Of a stretch of DNA of 64,000 bases, positions 28,725-37,479 are shown piece by piece (within the stretch, counting starts at the first letter, position 1; each line of letters starts with the position of its first letter). Under the pieces are notes generated by a model. It was not told the origin of the DNA. It saw only the letters and a program-made list of their open reading frames with translations, and ran no database searches. The DNA comes from Methylobacterium haplocladii (GTDB lineage: Bacteria; Pseudomonadota; Alphaproteobacteria; Rhizobiales; Beijerinckiaceae): the NCBI RefSeq assembly GCF_007992175.1, contig NZ_BJZT01000014.1, positions 1 through 64,000 on the forward strand. Direction: 5' to 3'. The position numbers were made by a program, and so were the translations under genes.

Positions 28725-29303
28725 ATGGCGGGCAGCGTCAACAAGGTGATCCTGGTGGGCAATCTCGGGCGCGATCCCGAAACGCGCCGGCTGGCCTCGG
28801 GCGATCCGGTGGTGAACCTCCGGCTCGCCACCTCGGAATCCTGGAAAGACAAGGCGAGCGGCGAGCGCAAGGAGAAGACCGAGTGGCACTCGGTCGTGAT
28901 CTACAACGAGAACCTCGCCCGCGTGGCCGAGCAGTACCTGCGCAAGGGCTCGAAGGTGTACATCGAGGGCCAGCTCCAGACCCGCAAATGGACCGACCAG
29001 TCCGGCGTCGAGAAGTACACCACCGAGGTGGTGCTGCAGCGCTTCCGCGGTGAGATGACCCTCCTCGACGGTCGCGCCGGTGGCGGCGGCGACTTCGCCG
29101 GCAGCGACGACGACGGCGGCGGCCAGATCAGCCGCGGCGGCGATTATGGGGGTGGCGGCGGCGGCCGGAGCAGCGGCGGTGGCGGCGATTACGGCGGAGG
29201 CCGCTCCTCCGGCGGCGGCGACCGCAAGCCGGCTTCGGGTGGCGGCGGTGGATCTGGCGGTGGTCGCCCGAGCTACGATCTCGACGACGACATTCCGTTC
29301 TGA
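28725..29303 (+). CDS. ssb: Single-stranded DNA-binding protein
   Basis: 192 residues. The N-terminal OB fold is complete ([60 protein letters not shown]). A long Gly/Ser-rich linker follows and the C-terminus is the canonical acidic tip DDDIPF that docks repair and replication proteins. It binds ssDNA as a tetramer during replication, recombination and repair. Start supported by the family N-terminus [10 protein letters not shown]. Ends at a strong terminator; the mobile element begins right after. Confidence 0.97.
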   Translation: MAGSVNKVILVGNLGRDPETRRLASGDPVVNLRLATSESWKDKASGERKEKTEWHSVVIYNENLARVAEQYLRKGSKVYIEGQLQTRKWTDQSGVEKYTTEVVLQRFRGEMTLLDGRAGGGGDFAGSDDDGGGQISRGGDYGGGGGGRSSGGGGDYGGGRSSGGGDRKPASGGGGGSGGGRPSYDLDDDIPF

Positions 29304-29332
29304 ACCCCCGTCAAGAATTTTTGTCCACTCCA

Positions 29333-29759
29333 TCGGGATTTCTCAAAAGGGTCAGTGCTTTAGAGCTGACCCTTTTTCTTAGGTCGTCCACTATTTTCGT
29401 CAGGAAAACCCCAGTCTCGGTAAAACGTCCACTATCTTATCTAAGTATCGAATATCATTGTTTTTTCTATGGACGCTTAGGCTTCCTTTCGACGCCGGAT
29501 GCCTAGACGGCCTCACGGCCTCGGCCCGACCGGAGCGGATGCATTGCGGTCGACGAAATCCAGTCGCCGTGCGCATCGTCCACTGTCTCAGCCAAAGCAT
29601 TGCAGGAGTTGATCTTTTCATTCCTACGATGTCGAAGCTGCGCCCTCGGCGGATTGGGTTTCCCGACAAAGGAACGGAAGAGGCACGTCGTCCACTCCGT
29701 GGTGGTATTTCAATCAAATCAATAACTTGAAGACTGTTCTCCGATGGTTCGCGTCCACT
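29333..29759 (+). repeat. Six direct copies of (C)GTCCACT upstream of the recombinase trio
   Basis: GTCCACT starts at 29333, 29386, 29427, 29578, 29690 and 29753; five of six have a preceding C, and three continue with AT. All are in the same orientation and none reads AGTGGAC. In a 427-base stretch a given heptamer is expected by chance well under once. Spacing is irregular (53, 41, 151, 112, 63). The position, between a host gene end and three recombinase genes, suggests subterminal recombinase-binding sites. One near-match in opposite sense (AGTGGAA, 42645) lies near the proposed right end. Confidence 0.7.
29345..29380 (+). terminator. Rho-independent terminator of ssb
   Basis: The stem AAAGGGTCAG (29346-29355) pairs with CTGACCCTTT (29366-29375), with loop TGCTTTAGAG and a T-rich tail. 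It lies about 40 bases after the ssb stop. One GTCCACT lies before it and one directly after, so it sits inside the repeat field. Confidence 0.9.
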
Positions 29760-29825
29760 ATCGCGTGGTCTTGTCTTCGTTAACCGGCTCGCTCCAGTCT
29801 TGGGCGCGAAGACCGGACCGCACCG

Positions 29826-31067
29826 ATGACAAGCCCCCATCCAGAACCCCGGCCCTGGCGCCTCAAGACCCATACGATGCTGCCCGGCGAGCGGACCGTC
29901 ACCGTGGTCGACCGGAACGGGATGCCCGTTTGGTGGCCCAACCTCTTCCACGCCTACGAGCTGCGGAACGCCGGCCGTAGCTATGCGACCCAGAAGCGGA
30001 CGATGTCGGCCATCGTTGCCGCCTTCAACTGGGCAGAGGGCAGGGACATCGACATCGAGGCCAGGATCGCGAGCTTCGAGTACCTGGACTACGCGGATAC
30101 CAAGAGTCTGCAGGCCCTTCTGAAGCTCAACGTCGCCTCCGAAAGGAAGGGGAGCCGACGAGCGGTCGGAAACGGCTACTGGGACGCGCGCTGCCGCGGG
30201 GTGCGCGACTACGTCCGCTGGCGCGCCGGGGAAGCGATGCAGCGGCTGATGCGCCCGGAGGCGCCCGACGCTCCGGCCATGCTGTACCGGATGGCCGGCG
30301 ACGGGCTCGAACGGTTCGAGGAGACCCTGCTCTCCGGGATCGGCAACGACAACGAGACCGAGACGATGGGTCTCGACGAGTCCCAGCGGGCGTCGCTTCT
30401 GGAGGCGATCGTTCCGGGTAGTCCGACCAACCCGTTCGAAAAGCGCCACCAGTTCCGAAACTTCGCGCTGATCCTGTCCATCTACGAGATGGGGGCCCGC
30501 AACGGGGAGACTCTCGGCTTGAAGCGCGAGGACCTGCACCTGTACGGCGACGCGCCTTCCATCGAGATCCACCGGCGCCACAACGATCCCAAGGACCCGC
30601 GCAGCCGCCCACCGGCCACCAAGACCAAGGCTCGGCTTCTTCCGATCTCCGCCGCTCTCGCCGACGTCCTCGGTACGTGGCTGACGGACCACCGCAGCAA
30701 CGTCTCGGTCTACCCGAACGCGGGGCCTTGCCCTTACGTCTTCCTTTCGGAGCGCGGCAGGCCCATCGCCTCCAACACCGTCGAGAGGATCTTCGTCGCG
30801 CTACGCAAGGTCGAGGGCATCCCGCCCTGGCTCACTGCGCACAAGCTGCGCCACACCTTCAACGACCGCTTCTCGGAATTGATCGACACCCTGCCCGAGG
30901 ACGTGCTTCGCCCGGCCATCGAGGCACGCATGCGCAACTTCCTGAACGGATGGTCGCCGACCTCGGAGCAGGGCGAAAACTACAGGAGGCGGTTCGTCCG
31001 GACGAAAGCCCACGAACTCCTGTCGAAGCTCCAGAACCTCAGTGCCCTGGGAGCCGCACGCTCGTGA
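29826..31067 (+). CDS. Tyrosine recombinase, first of a trio
   Basis: 413 residues from ATG 29826. The N-terminal part (about 1-130) is a core-binding-type helical domain (YELRNAGRSYATQKRTMSAI). The catalytic domain has all expected residues: Arg225 (MGARNGETLGLKRED), a Lys in TKTKARLLPIS, the HxxR box His339-x2-Arg342 (AHKLRHTFND), Trp in FLNGWSP in place of the second His, and nucleophile Tyr386 (GENYRRRF). It should cut and rejoin DNA through a 3'-phosphotyrosine link. The stop overlaps the GTG of the second recombinase (GTGA). Gene composition matches the host better than the low-GC patch at 11 kb. Confidence 0.88.
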   Translation: MTSPHPEPRPWRLKTHTMLPGERTVTVVDRNGMPVWWPNLFHAYELRNAGRSYATQKRTMSAIVAAFNWAEGRDIDIEARIASFEYLDYADTKSLQALLKLNVASERKGSRRAVGNGYWDARCRGVRDYVRWRAGEAMQRLMRPEAPDAPAMLYRMAGDGLERFEETLLSGIGNDNETETMGLDESQRASLLEAIVPGSPTNPFEKRHQFRNFALILSIYEMGARNGETLGLKREDLHLYGDAPSIEIHRRHNDPKDPRSRPPATKTKARLLPISAALADVLGTWLTDHRSNVSVYPNAGPCPYVFLSERGRPIASNTVERIFVALRKVEGIPPWLTAHKLRHTFNDRFSELIDTLPEDVLRPAIEARMRNFLNGWSPTSEQGENYRRRFVRTKAHELLSKLQNLSALGAARS

Positions 31068-32659
31068 ACGCACCGCTTCTCGGACCTCCGAAACGCCACG
31101 TTCCGATCCTCGTGCCCGCACCCCGCGAGGCTATCGAGGGCGACTACTACGGCAAGAGGGTCGTCCTGGACGGCCCGGTCTGGCAGCTCAACGACTTCGT
31201 TCATCCGGAATACGCTCTCGACTGGGCTTCGCTCGGATTCACCCACCGCGGCCTCGTCGAAGCCACTGCCGACTTCTTCGTCGAGAGGATCCAGACGTCT
31301 TCGGCGAGCAACGTCGTGAACCACTTCAACGCTCTGAAGCGTGTGAAGAAGCTGCGATCGTTCCAGGCCTGGTCGGCACCGCTCATCGCCTGGAACCAGC
31401 CGGAGCTCAACCAGACGCTCTTCTATGAAGCGCGCGACCAGGCCGGGTTCAGCCGGGGCGAGCTCAGCCATGTGCAGAGGTGGTTCGGCTTCTGCGCGAG
31501 ACGCGATGGATCGGGCGTCAACCGGACCAGCGCCAGCATCCTCGAATCGATCTCGATCGGAGGGGAGCCGAAGGGCGTCGCCGTCCTGACCCTCGATCCC
31601 CAGGGCGGCCCGCTGGACGACGCCGAGACGACTGCCCTGCTGCAGGCGCTCGCCGCGGCATACGAGAAGGGCACGGTTCCGATCGCCGGCCTCGTCGCCG
31701 TTTGGCTCTGCGTCCTACTGGGTCCGAACCCGCGCATGCTGGCCATGATGCGCGACGAGGACTTCCGACGCGTCGATGGTCGGCATCCCGAGATTTCCGT
31801 CCCGAGGATCAAAGGCAAGGACGCTTCCGGCAGGACGCAGTTCAAGGTCCGCAAGCTCGACGAGCGCTTCGCCCGGATGGTCGAGGAGCTGATCGCCGCC
31901 AACGATGCGGCGCGGACCGGATCGGAATGGGAGAAGGACGGCTACGCCGCTGCCCTCTTCCCACGGCGGGAGCCGAACCCGCATCTCGCCGGTCGCCCTC
32001 AGCAGGCCTGGGCGATGCATCGCACGCCGCAGGAGATCAGTCTGCTCGTCGCGAGGACGGTGCGGTCGCTCGACGTCCGCTCTCCCCGAACCGGACAGAC
32101 CCTGAAGGCGAGCCCGCGACGCTTCCGCTACACCTTCGCCACCCGTCTCCTGCGCGAGGGTGCCTCGCCGCAGGTCGTCGGCGAGCTGCTCGACCACAAG
32201 GATCTCCAGACGATCCGCGCCTATCTCAACCTCCGCGGCGAGCTCGTGGAGAAGCTCGATGCCGCCATGGCCATGGAACTCGCGCCGATGGCCCAGGCCT
32301 TCCTGGGCACTCTGGTCGGCTCGGAAGGTGAGGCGGTCCGCGGTGGTACGCGTGCCAGCCGGATCTTCGGTTCGGATCCATCGACTGCGGACGGTCTCGG
32401 CACGTGCGGAAGCTTCTCCTTCTGCGGCCTCGCCGCTCCCCGAGCCTGCTACACCTGCGCACGTTTCCAGCCATGGCTCGACGGGCCGCACGTCCGGGTT
32501 CTCGACGAGCTTCTCAGGCAGCGCGAGGAGCGGCGTGCGCGCGGCCTGGACGGGCGCCTCATCACGATGACGGACAATACCATTCTCGCCGTGGCGGACG
32601 TGATCCACCGTTGCGAGAATGCGAAACTCGAGCGGGCCACGTCCGCGGGAGAAGCCTGA
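31064..32659 (+). CDS. Tyrosine recombinase, second of the trio, with H-to-R change and C-terminal Cys cluster
   Basis: 531 residues from GTG 31064, which overlaps the previous stop by four bases; the longer open frame upstream lies inside the first recombinase. Catalytic residues visible: Arg224 (LLGPNPRMLAMM), a Lys region around RIKGKD, then PRRFRYTFATRLL, where the HxxR His is replaced by Arg352 (Arg355 kept), His378 (LLDHKDLQTIRAYL) and Tyr387. After the catalytic domain comes a Cys cluster C-x5-C-x7-C-x2-C (CGSFSFC, ACYTC) likely to bind zinc, then a charged helix. Such extended recombinases occur in multi-recombinase elements. The altered box suggests either a variant active site or a DNA-binding helper role. 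Confidence 0.85.
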   Translation: MNAPLLGPPKRHVPILVPAPREAIEGDYYGKRVVLDGPVWQLNDFVHPEYALDWASLGFTHRGLVEATADFFVERIQTSSASNVVNHFNALKRVKKLRSFQAWSAPLIAWNQPELNQTLFYEARDQAGFSRGELSHVQRWFGFCARRDGSGVNRTSASILESISIGGEPKGVAVLTLDPQGGPLDDAETTALLQALAAAYEKGTVPIAGLVAVWLCVLLGPNPRMLAMMRDEDFRRVDGRHPEISVPRIKGKDASGRTQFKVRKLDERFARMVEELIAANDAARTGSEWEKDGYAAALFPRREPNPHLAGRPQQAWAMHRTPQEISLLVARTVRSLDVRSPRTGQTLKASPRRFRYTFATRLLREGASPQVVGELLDHKDLQTIRAYLNLRGELVEKLDAAMAMELAPMAQAFLGTLVGSEGEAVRGGTRASRIFGSDPSTADGLGTCGSFSFCGLAAPRACYTCARFQPWLDGPHVRVLDELLRQREERRARGLDGRLITMTDNTILAVADVIHRCENAKLERATSAGEA

Positions 32660-34671
32660 TGTCGCGTCCCGGACGAAGTCGGCGCGTCTCGCGCATCCGT
32701 AGCAGCGTGACCGCGACCCTCGGGGCCACGCCGAGGCAGAACTACGAGAGCTTCGTGGAGCACGGACGGCTTTCGTCCGCGTTCGGCGAGATCGTGTTCG
32801 ACGATCACATCTGGCGGGTCGCGTCGAACACGAATCACCCCAACGGGCCTCCCGAGGGCAAGCTCTCCTTCACGGTGAAGTCGACCACGGACGATCCGGC
32901 CGCGCCGGCGATGGCGAAGAAATTCGCCGATTTCATCAAGAGCGTCGTCCGCCTCGACCAGGCCAGAAAACAGAGCCACATCGCCACCCACAACGACACG
33001 ATCGCGGTTGCACGCCTTCTCCACGCGGTTTCGGCCGACATCGCCCATGATCCCTGCCTCTTCTCCACGTCGACGTTCAGACGAGCGGAGCAACTGGCGA
33101 AGACCGGCAGGATGATGTCGCGTTCGCCCTACAACGTAGGCCGCATCCTGCAGAAGCTCGGCAAGATCCTGACAGATGCCGGCATCACACCTCACCGCAT
33201 CGATTACCGGAACACCACGCCGAGACCGTCCGAACGGCGTCCGGGTGCGGGAGAAGAGGATCCGCGCATGCCCGACGAGGCTGCCCTCGCAGCCTTGGCC
33301 CGCGCGTCTCAGCTGGTGTCGGCGCCTCCCGATGTTCTCCGGATGCGGATCGTCGAGCTTCTGTCCTGCGCGGCCTGGCGGATCAACGACATCCTGAGAC
33401 TGCCGGTCGATTGCGAGGTCTTCGAGCCCGCGACGAGAAATGGGCGCCCCCTGCTCGACGCGGAAGGCAGGCAGATCCTGCGATACGGCATCCGCTACCT
33501 CGGATCGAAGGGGTTCGTGGGTGACGTGAAATGGATCCCGACGGCGATGGTGGACGTCGCTCGTCGCGCCATCGGGCAGATCCGGGAACTGACGGCCGAA
33601 GCCCGTAGGACCGCCGAATGGATGGAGAGGCATCCGGGCCGAGCTTGGCTGGCCGACCCCTTCAAGCTGGCGTCGCCCGATCGCATCCTGACGGGCGAAG
33701 AATTAGTTCGAGCGCTCCAGCTGAACGCGGCGACGGGCGTGGGAGCCTACGCGAGGACCAACCACATTCCGCTATCGTCCTGCTCGACGGCGCACATCTG
33801 GCGCTACCGCGTGGGAGACGTCGAACGGGCGCTTCTAGGACGGCACAAGGCGATCCAGGGCAAAGCGGCCCTGAAGCGATCCGAGTATCTGCTGCTCATC
33901 CAGCGGAACTTCCTGAATGCACAACGCGGCATCTGTCCCTCCGTGATCGACATCGTCCAGGACCATCACGTGCGGGACTTTCTGAAGAGCCGCGGCAATT
34001 GCCTGTCGATCTTCGAACGCTTCGATCTTCGGGATTCCGATGGAAGGCCCTACGCGCTTCTGACCCACCAGATCCGGCACTTCCTCAACACGATCGCGGC
34101 CGAGGGCGGCCTCGGCGAGGTGGAGCGCGCCACGTGGTCGGGCCGGTCCGATATCCGGTCCAACGATGTCTACGACCACGAGTCGGCAAGCCAGCTCGCG
34201 GATAAGGCCAGGGCACTCCTGGAGACGGGTAGGATGCACGGACACGTCGCGGATACCTACCGACGCATGGCCCCGGTGGATCGGAAGGCCTTCTCGCTCG
34301 TCCAGCTGGCGACGGTGCACACGACGGATATCGGGATGTGCACGCACGATTGGGGTACGGCCCCATGCCCACACCACGGCGCGTGCGCCGACTGCCGCGA
34401 CTGCGCAGTCGTCAAGGGCGATCCCGTCCACCGAGCCCGCATCGAGCTGCTCCTGGCGGAGGAGGAGACCACGCTGGCCCGCGCGCTCGTCGAGATCGGG
34501 AAGGAGACCTACGGGGCCAGCAACTACGTCGAGCATCACCGCCGCATGGTCGGCGGCTACAGGCGAATGCTGGCCATCCACGACGACCCCGACATCGAGG
34601 ATGGCGACGTGGTGCAGATGGAGCCCGAGCCGGAGCGCCGCGGTCTGCTGGAGGATGCGCAGCTGGTCTGA
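32659..34671 (+). CDS. Large tyrosine recombinase, third of the trio, with C-terminal Cys/His cluster
   Basis: 670 residues from ATG 32659; the junction with the previous gene is TGATG. Catalytic residues: Arg241 (CAAWRINDILRLP), Lys291 (FVGDVKWIPT), His470-x2-Arg473-His474 (THQIRHFLNT), Trp493 (ATWSGRSD) and Tyr505 (NDVYDHES). The first 230 residues form a large N-terminal domain of unknown fold. After the catalytic part comes a Cys/His-rich segment (MCTHDWGTAPCPHHGACADC, then RDCAVV) likely to bind zinc, then a helical tail. Its size is near that of TnpB of Tn554-like transposons. Together the three genes form one translationally coupled unit. Confidence 0.85.
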   Translation: MSRPGRSRRVSRIRSSVTATLGATPRQNYESFVEHGRLSSAFGEIVFDDHIWRVASNTNHPNGPPEGKLSFTVKSTTDDPAAPAMAKKFADFIKSVVRLDQARKQSHIATHNDTIAVARLLHAVSADIAHDPCLFSTSTFRRAEQLAKTGRMMSRSPYNVGRILQKLGKILTDAGITPHRIDYRNTTPRPSERRPGAGEEDPRMPDEAALAALARASQLVSAPPDVLRMRIVELLSCAAWRINDILRLPVDCEVFEPATRNGRPLLDAEGRQILRYGIRYLGSKGFVGDVKWIPTAMVDVARRAIGQIRELTAEARRTAEWMERHPGRAWLADPFKLASPDRILTGEELVRALQLNAATGVGAYARTNHIPLSSCSTAHIWRYRVGDVERALLGRHKAIQGKAALKRSEYLLLIQRNFLNAQRGICPSVIDIVQDHHVRDFLKSRGNCLSIFERFDLRDSDGRPYALLTHQIRHFLNTIAAEGGLGEVERATWSGRSDIRSNDVYDHESASQLADKARALLETGRMHGHVADTYRRMAPVDRKAFSLVQLATVHTTDIGMCTHDWGTAPCPHHGACADCRDCAVVKGDPVHRARIELLLAEEETTLARALVEIGKETYGASNYVEHHRRMVGGYRRMLAIHDDPDIEDGDVVQMEPEPERRGLLEDAQLV

Positions 34672-34720
34672 GGTCGGCCGGCCGATTGCGATTTGCGCCT
34701 TCCCGCATCAGGCTGAGGTT

Positions 34721-35530
34721 ATGCCTGCCGCAACTTCCCCGCTCGGATGGCCCTCGAAGTTCCGGGATACAGATGCCTGCTACTTCCATCCGGAACCGAC
34801 CGAAGAGGTCGCGGCATGGTGGAACCGCCGATTCTATGCGACGTCGGGCATCTTCCCGGAAGATTTCGTAGCATCGCTGACCGCCGGTACTCCCGGTCGG
34901 ACGAGCGGCTGGTTCCGTCATATCGATCCCATCGCCGAGTCTTTCGAGTTCGACATGACGGGGGTGGCGGCCGACAAGACCACGATCTTCTTCAAGCACA
35001 AGCGTTTCGAGATCGCATCGGGTCGCGTAGGTGATGGCGAGACGAGGGTTTGGCCGGACTGGCAGGAGAAGGGCATCGGAACCCAGCTGATGTCCAACCT
35101 CGTAGAGCTCGCCCGACGCATCGAGCTGGACCGCATCGAGATCGAGGCGCAGGACATCGGACGCTATGCATGGCTGCCGCTCGGATTTCTTCCCGAGAGA
35201 ACGGCATGGACTGATCGGATCGTGCCGCCGGCGCGGCGCAGATTGGCCCTGGCACGGATGGCTGGCCATATCGAGGAAGACGCATACCGGCACGCGATGC
35301 TGACGTTGGAGGACACCGATGCCCGCGCGATCCGCCGACTGATGGAACTGCGGCAGCTCGTTCCCGGCATCGCGCGCGATGGATCTGCGGTCGATGTTCC
35401 GCTGTTCAAGGCACTCATGCTACAAGCAGGTACCGACTGGTTCGGATCCTTCAATCTGAGGGATCGTGACTCGTTGGCGCTTTTCGAAGCCTGGAAGGCC
35501 GGCCACGATGCGCGACATCGACCGAAATGA
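34721..35530 (+). CDS. GNAT-like acetyltransferase, element cargo
   Basis: 269 residues from ATG 34721; the frame is open upstream but inside the third recombinase. A GNAT core is suggested by the motif A pattern WQEKGIGTQLMSNLVELARR (Q-x2-G-x-G), followed by the LDRIEIEAQDIGRYAWLPLG-F segment that resembles motif B of N-acetyltransferases. About 100 residues precede and 90 follow the core, with no known domain (the tail includes LMELRQLVPGIARDGSAVDV). It could modify a toxin, an antibiotic or a protein; no target can be named. It lies 49 bases after the recombinase trio and overlaps the next small gene by 23 bases. Confidence 0.65.
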   Translation: MPAATSPLGWPSKFRDTDACYFHPEPTEEVAAWWNRRFYATSGIFPEDFVASLTAGTPGRTSGWFRHIDPIAESFEFDMTGVAADKTTIFFKHKRFEIASGRVGDGETRVWPDWQEKGIGTQLMSNLVELARRIELDRIEIEAQDIGRYAWLPLGFLPERTAWTDRIVPPARRRLALARMAGHIEEDAYRHAMLTLEDTDARAIRRLMELRQLVPGIARDGSAVDVPLFKALMLQAGTDWFGSFNLRDRDSLALFEAWKAGHDARHRPK

Positions 35531-35714
35531 CAGGTCCGGACAGGACGTGCCGGACTACGATGCGCTTCAGGACCCTGCATATCTGCGTGTCCTGCGCGAC
35601 GTAAACGGCAGGTACGCTCGTCTGAAGAGGATCGAGCCGATGCCGGTCTTCATGGGCACGGCGGACGGTCCGGCGTCGCGCGTTGCCGAGCGCGTGCCGC
35701 TGAAGACGGCTTGA
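35508..35714 (+). CDS. Small protein of unknown function overlapping the GNAT-like gene
   Basis: 68 residues from ATG 35508, overlapping the previous gene by 23 bases in another frame. Sequence MRDIDRNDRSGQDVPDYDAL, then QDPAYLRVLRDVNGRYARLK and a neutral tail. Composition is charged and protein-like rather than the Arg/Pro pattern of shadow frames. No domain recognised. Probably co-expressed with the GNAT-like protein. Confidence 0.5.
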   Translation: MRDIDRNDRSGQDVPDYDALQDPAYLRVLRDVNGRYARLKRIEPMPVFMGTADGPASRVAERVPLKTA

Positions 35715-35793
35715 TCGCGTCCTCGATCACGAAGGCCCTTGCGAATCGGTTTTACCATAAATAACCTGACCACGGATTTGATGTGGTGAGGTC

Positions 35794-36801
35794 ATGAGCG
35801 GCTTGGATCCGTTCGACGTGGACGAGGAAGAGACCCTCGAGAAACTCGAGCGGCTCTGGGCCGCCTTCGAGGCGGCCTCGTCCGAGGCCTCCCGATACGC
35901 CGGTAGCCTGGGTTGGAAGACGAATTCCGGCCAGGAGTACCTGACCCACACGGTCAACCTCCGCTACGAGGGCAATCGCCAACGCACCCGCTCGCTCGGC
36001 CCGCGCTCGAAGGAAACCGAGCGCCGGAAGTCCGAGTTCGACACCGGCCGCGAGCAGGCGAGGGCGGAGCTCGATAGAATACAAGCCCGTCTGGATACGC
36101 ACGCACGCGTCCTCAAGGCTCTTCGGATCGGTCGCGTTCATGCCGTTACGGCGCGCTTCCTCCGCGAGCTGCGCGGCGAGGGCTTCGGAGCCGAACACTT
36201 TAGGATCGGCGGCGCTGCGGCCCTGTCGGCCTACGAGGTCAGGTCCCGGGTCCGGATGCCGATCGCCGAGGAAGGCGATGCGGATTTCGACCTGTTGCCG
36301 ACCGAGCTCTTCGTCCGGGACCGGCAGCTTTTCGAAGCGATCGCGTCCCGCAAGATCTTCGGGCCCGTCGAGGTCGACGGCGATCGCATGGCGCTTGGCC
36401 GCGGCGTGCTCTTTCGTCTGCTTTCCAGCGACACGGCGGACGAGTGGACCCGCTCGCTGTGTCGCGCCCGAGCCGCCGATGAGGAAATCGAGGCCATGCG
36501 ATGGGCTTTCGAGGTGCCTGCCGGCCTGCCGATGGTCGCCGCGGGCGTCGACGGCACTCCGGCGCCGATCCCGGCACTCGATCCCAGGGCGTTCGCGATC
36601 CTCGCCTTGGTCGAGGTCCGCTACTTCGCGGGCCGATCCGGAGCGGTACGGCTCGCGGCACAAGCCGCGGCGGCGGCCGGCATCGCGGCCGAGGTCGCTC
36701 CCGAACCGTTCGAGCGCGGCCATCTCGCGCTCTTTCCGGAAATTGCCGGCGCCATCGAAGGAGGCGGCCATGACGACGACCGAAACATGATGCGCCCGTA
36801 G
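35794..36801 (+). CDS. GSU2403-type nucleotidyltransferase-fold protein
   Basis: 335 residues from ATG 35794. The N-terminal helical region has the family pattern GSLGWKTNSGQEYLTHTVN, RTRSLGPRSKETERRKSEF, a coiled helix, and RALRIGRV-like ALRIGRVHAVTARFLREL. The nucleotidyltransferase core follows: FRIGGAAALSAYEV, then an acidic DADFDLLP that can supply the metal-binding carboxylates, then VDGTPAPIPALDPRAFAILAL. Known of the family: a polymerase-beta-like transferase fold whose substrates are largely uncharacterised. A partner of similar fold lies at 41.7 kb. A role in defence or toxicity is inference from context only. Confidence 0.75.
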   Translation: MSGLDPFDVDEEETLEKLERLWAAFEAASSEASRYAGSLGWKTNSGQEYLTHTVNLRYEGNRQRTRSLGPRSKETERRKSEFDTGREQARAELDRIQARLDTHARVLKALRIGRVHAVTARFLRELRGEGFGAEHFRIGGAAALSAYEVRSRVRMPIAEEGDADFDLLPTELFVRDRQLFEAIASRKIFGPVEVDGDRMALGRGVLFRLLSSDTADEWTRSLCRARAADEEIEAMRWAFEVPAGLPMVAAGVDGTPAPIPALDPRAFAILALVEVRYFAGRSGAVRLAAQAAAAAGIAAEVAPEPFERGHLALFPEIAGAIEGGGHDDDRNMMRP

Positions 36802-36849
36802 CGGGCGCGATCCACCCATCCCGAAGCCCTGTTTCGAAGGAACGACGCC

Positions 36850-37479
36850 ATGCAGACGCAGGCGGCGAAGGAACGGTTGCGCCCACGTGCACCCTTTCGA
36901 AATAAGGAATGGCCGAGGTTGATCCCCTATGCCGGGAGCACTCCTCACATGCGTCGCAAGGCGGTCTCTCCCGAGACCTCGAAGGTACGTCCGAAGAAGC
37001 GCCGTCAGCTGACGTCCGAAATCCGTCATTGGTTCGCCGCCGAGATCGCCGTTTGGCCGCACGACCCGCAGCTTCCCCTGACCTGGGAGAATCTCGTCGC
37101 GAAGGGCGCGGCCCTGCACCGGTGGACGTGGAGCAGGAGCGGTCTCTCCCGCTGCCCGGAGATCGCCGCCGCCTTCGGGAAGCGGAGCGGCGAGCTCGCA
37201 GCCGGCCGGGACCGAACGCCGAAGAATCCCGCCCGTGCGGACGAGGTGCGCACCCGGGCGAGGCTGTTGGCCCAGATCGCCCAGCTGAAGGCCGAGAACG
37301 AGAAGCTCCTCCGTCAGTTCCGAACGTGGCAGAAGAACGCCCACGCCAGGAACATCACGGTCGACGATCTGAACGAGCCTTGGGACGAAGTCGACCGGGG
37401 GCAGACGGATCTCGGACTGCGTGCGAAGAAGGGGCTGTCCCTGCCGCAGCACGTGCCGTCCCGACCAAAGAAGCGATGA
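36850..37479 (+). CDS. Coiled-coil protein of unknown function, element-borne
   Basis: 209 residues from ATG 36850; ATG 36949 (MRRKAVSPETSK) is an alternative that removes a less protein-like front. A basic segment (VRPKKRRQLTSEIRHWFAAE) precedes a putative DNA-contacting helical part (LTWENLVAKGAALHRWTWSR, LSRCPEIAAAFGKRS) and a clear leucine-rich coiled coil (RARLLAQIAQLKAENEKLLR). The arrangement, HTH-like part then coiled coil, parallels that of the next gene. Its stop overlaps that gene's start (ATGA). Probably an accessory factor of the recombinases. Confidence 0.6.
   Translation: MQTQAAKERLRPRAPFRNKEWPRLIPYAGSTPHMRRKAVSPETSKVRPKKRRQLTSEIRHWFAAEIAVWPHDPQLPLTWENLVAKGAALHRWTWSRSGLSRCPEIAAAFGKRSGELAAGRDRTPKNPARADEVRTRARLLAQIAQLKAENEKLLRQFRTWQKNAHARNITVDDLNEPWDEVDRGQTDLGLRAKKGLSLPQHVPSRPKKR

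Larger units (their letters stand above)
29304..29825. other. Non-coding left flank of the integrative element
   Basis: 522 bases without a supported gene: the ssb terminator, then AT-richer DNA containing six direct GTCCACT heptamers, ending at the first recombinase ATG. A plus frame at 29458-29730 and a long minus frame lack family features. Confidence 0.5.
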
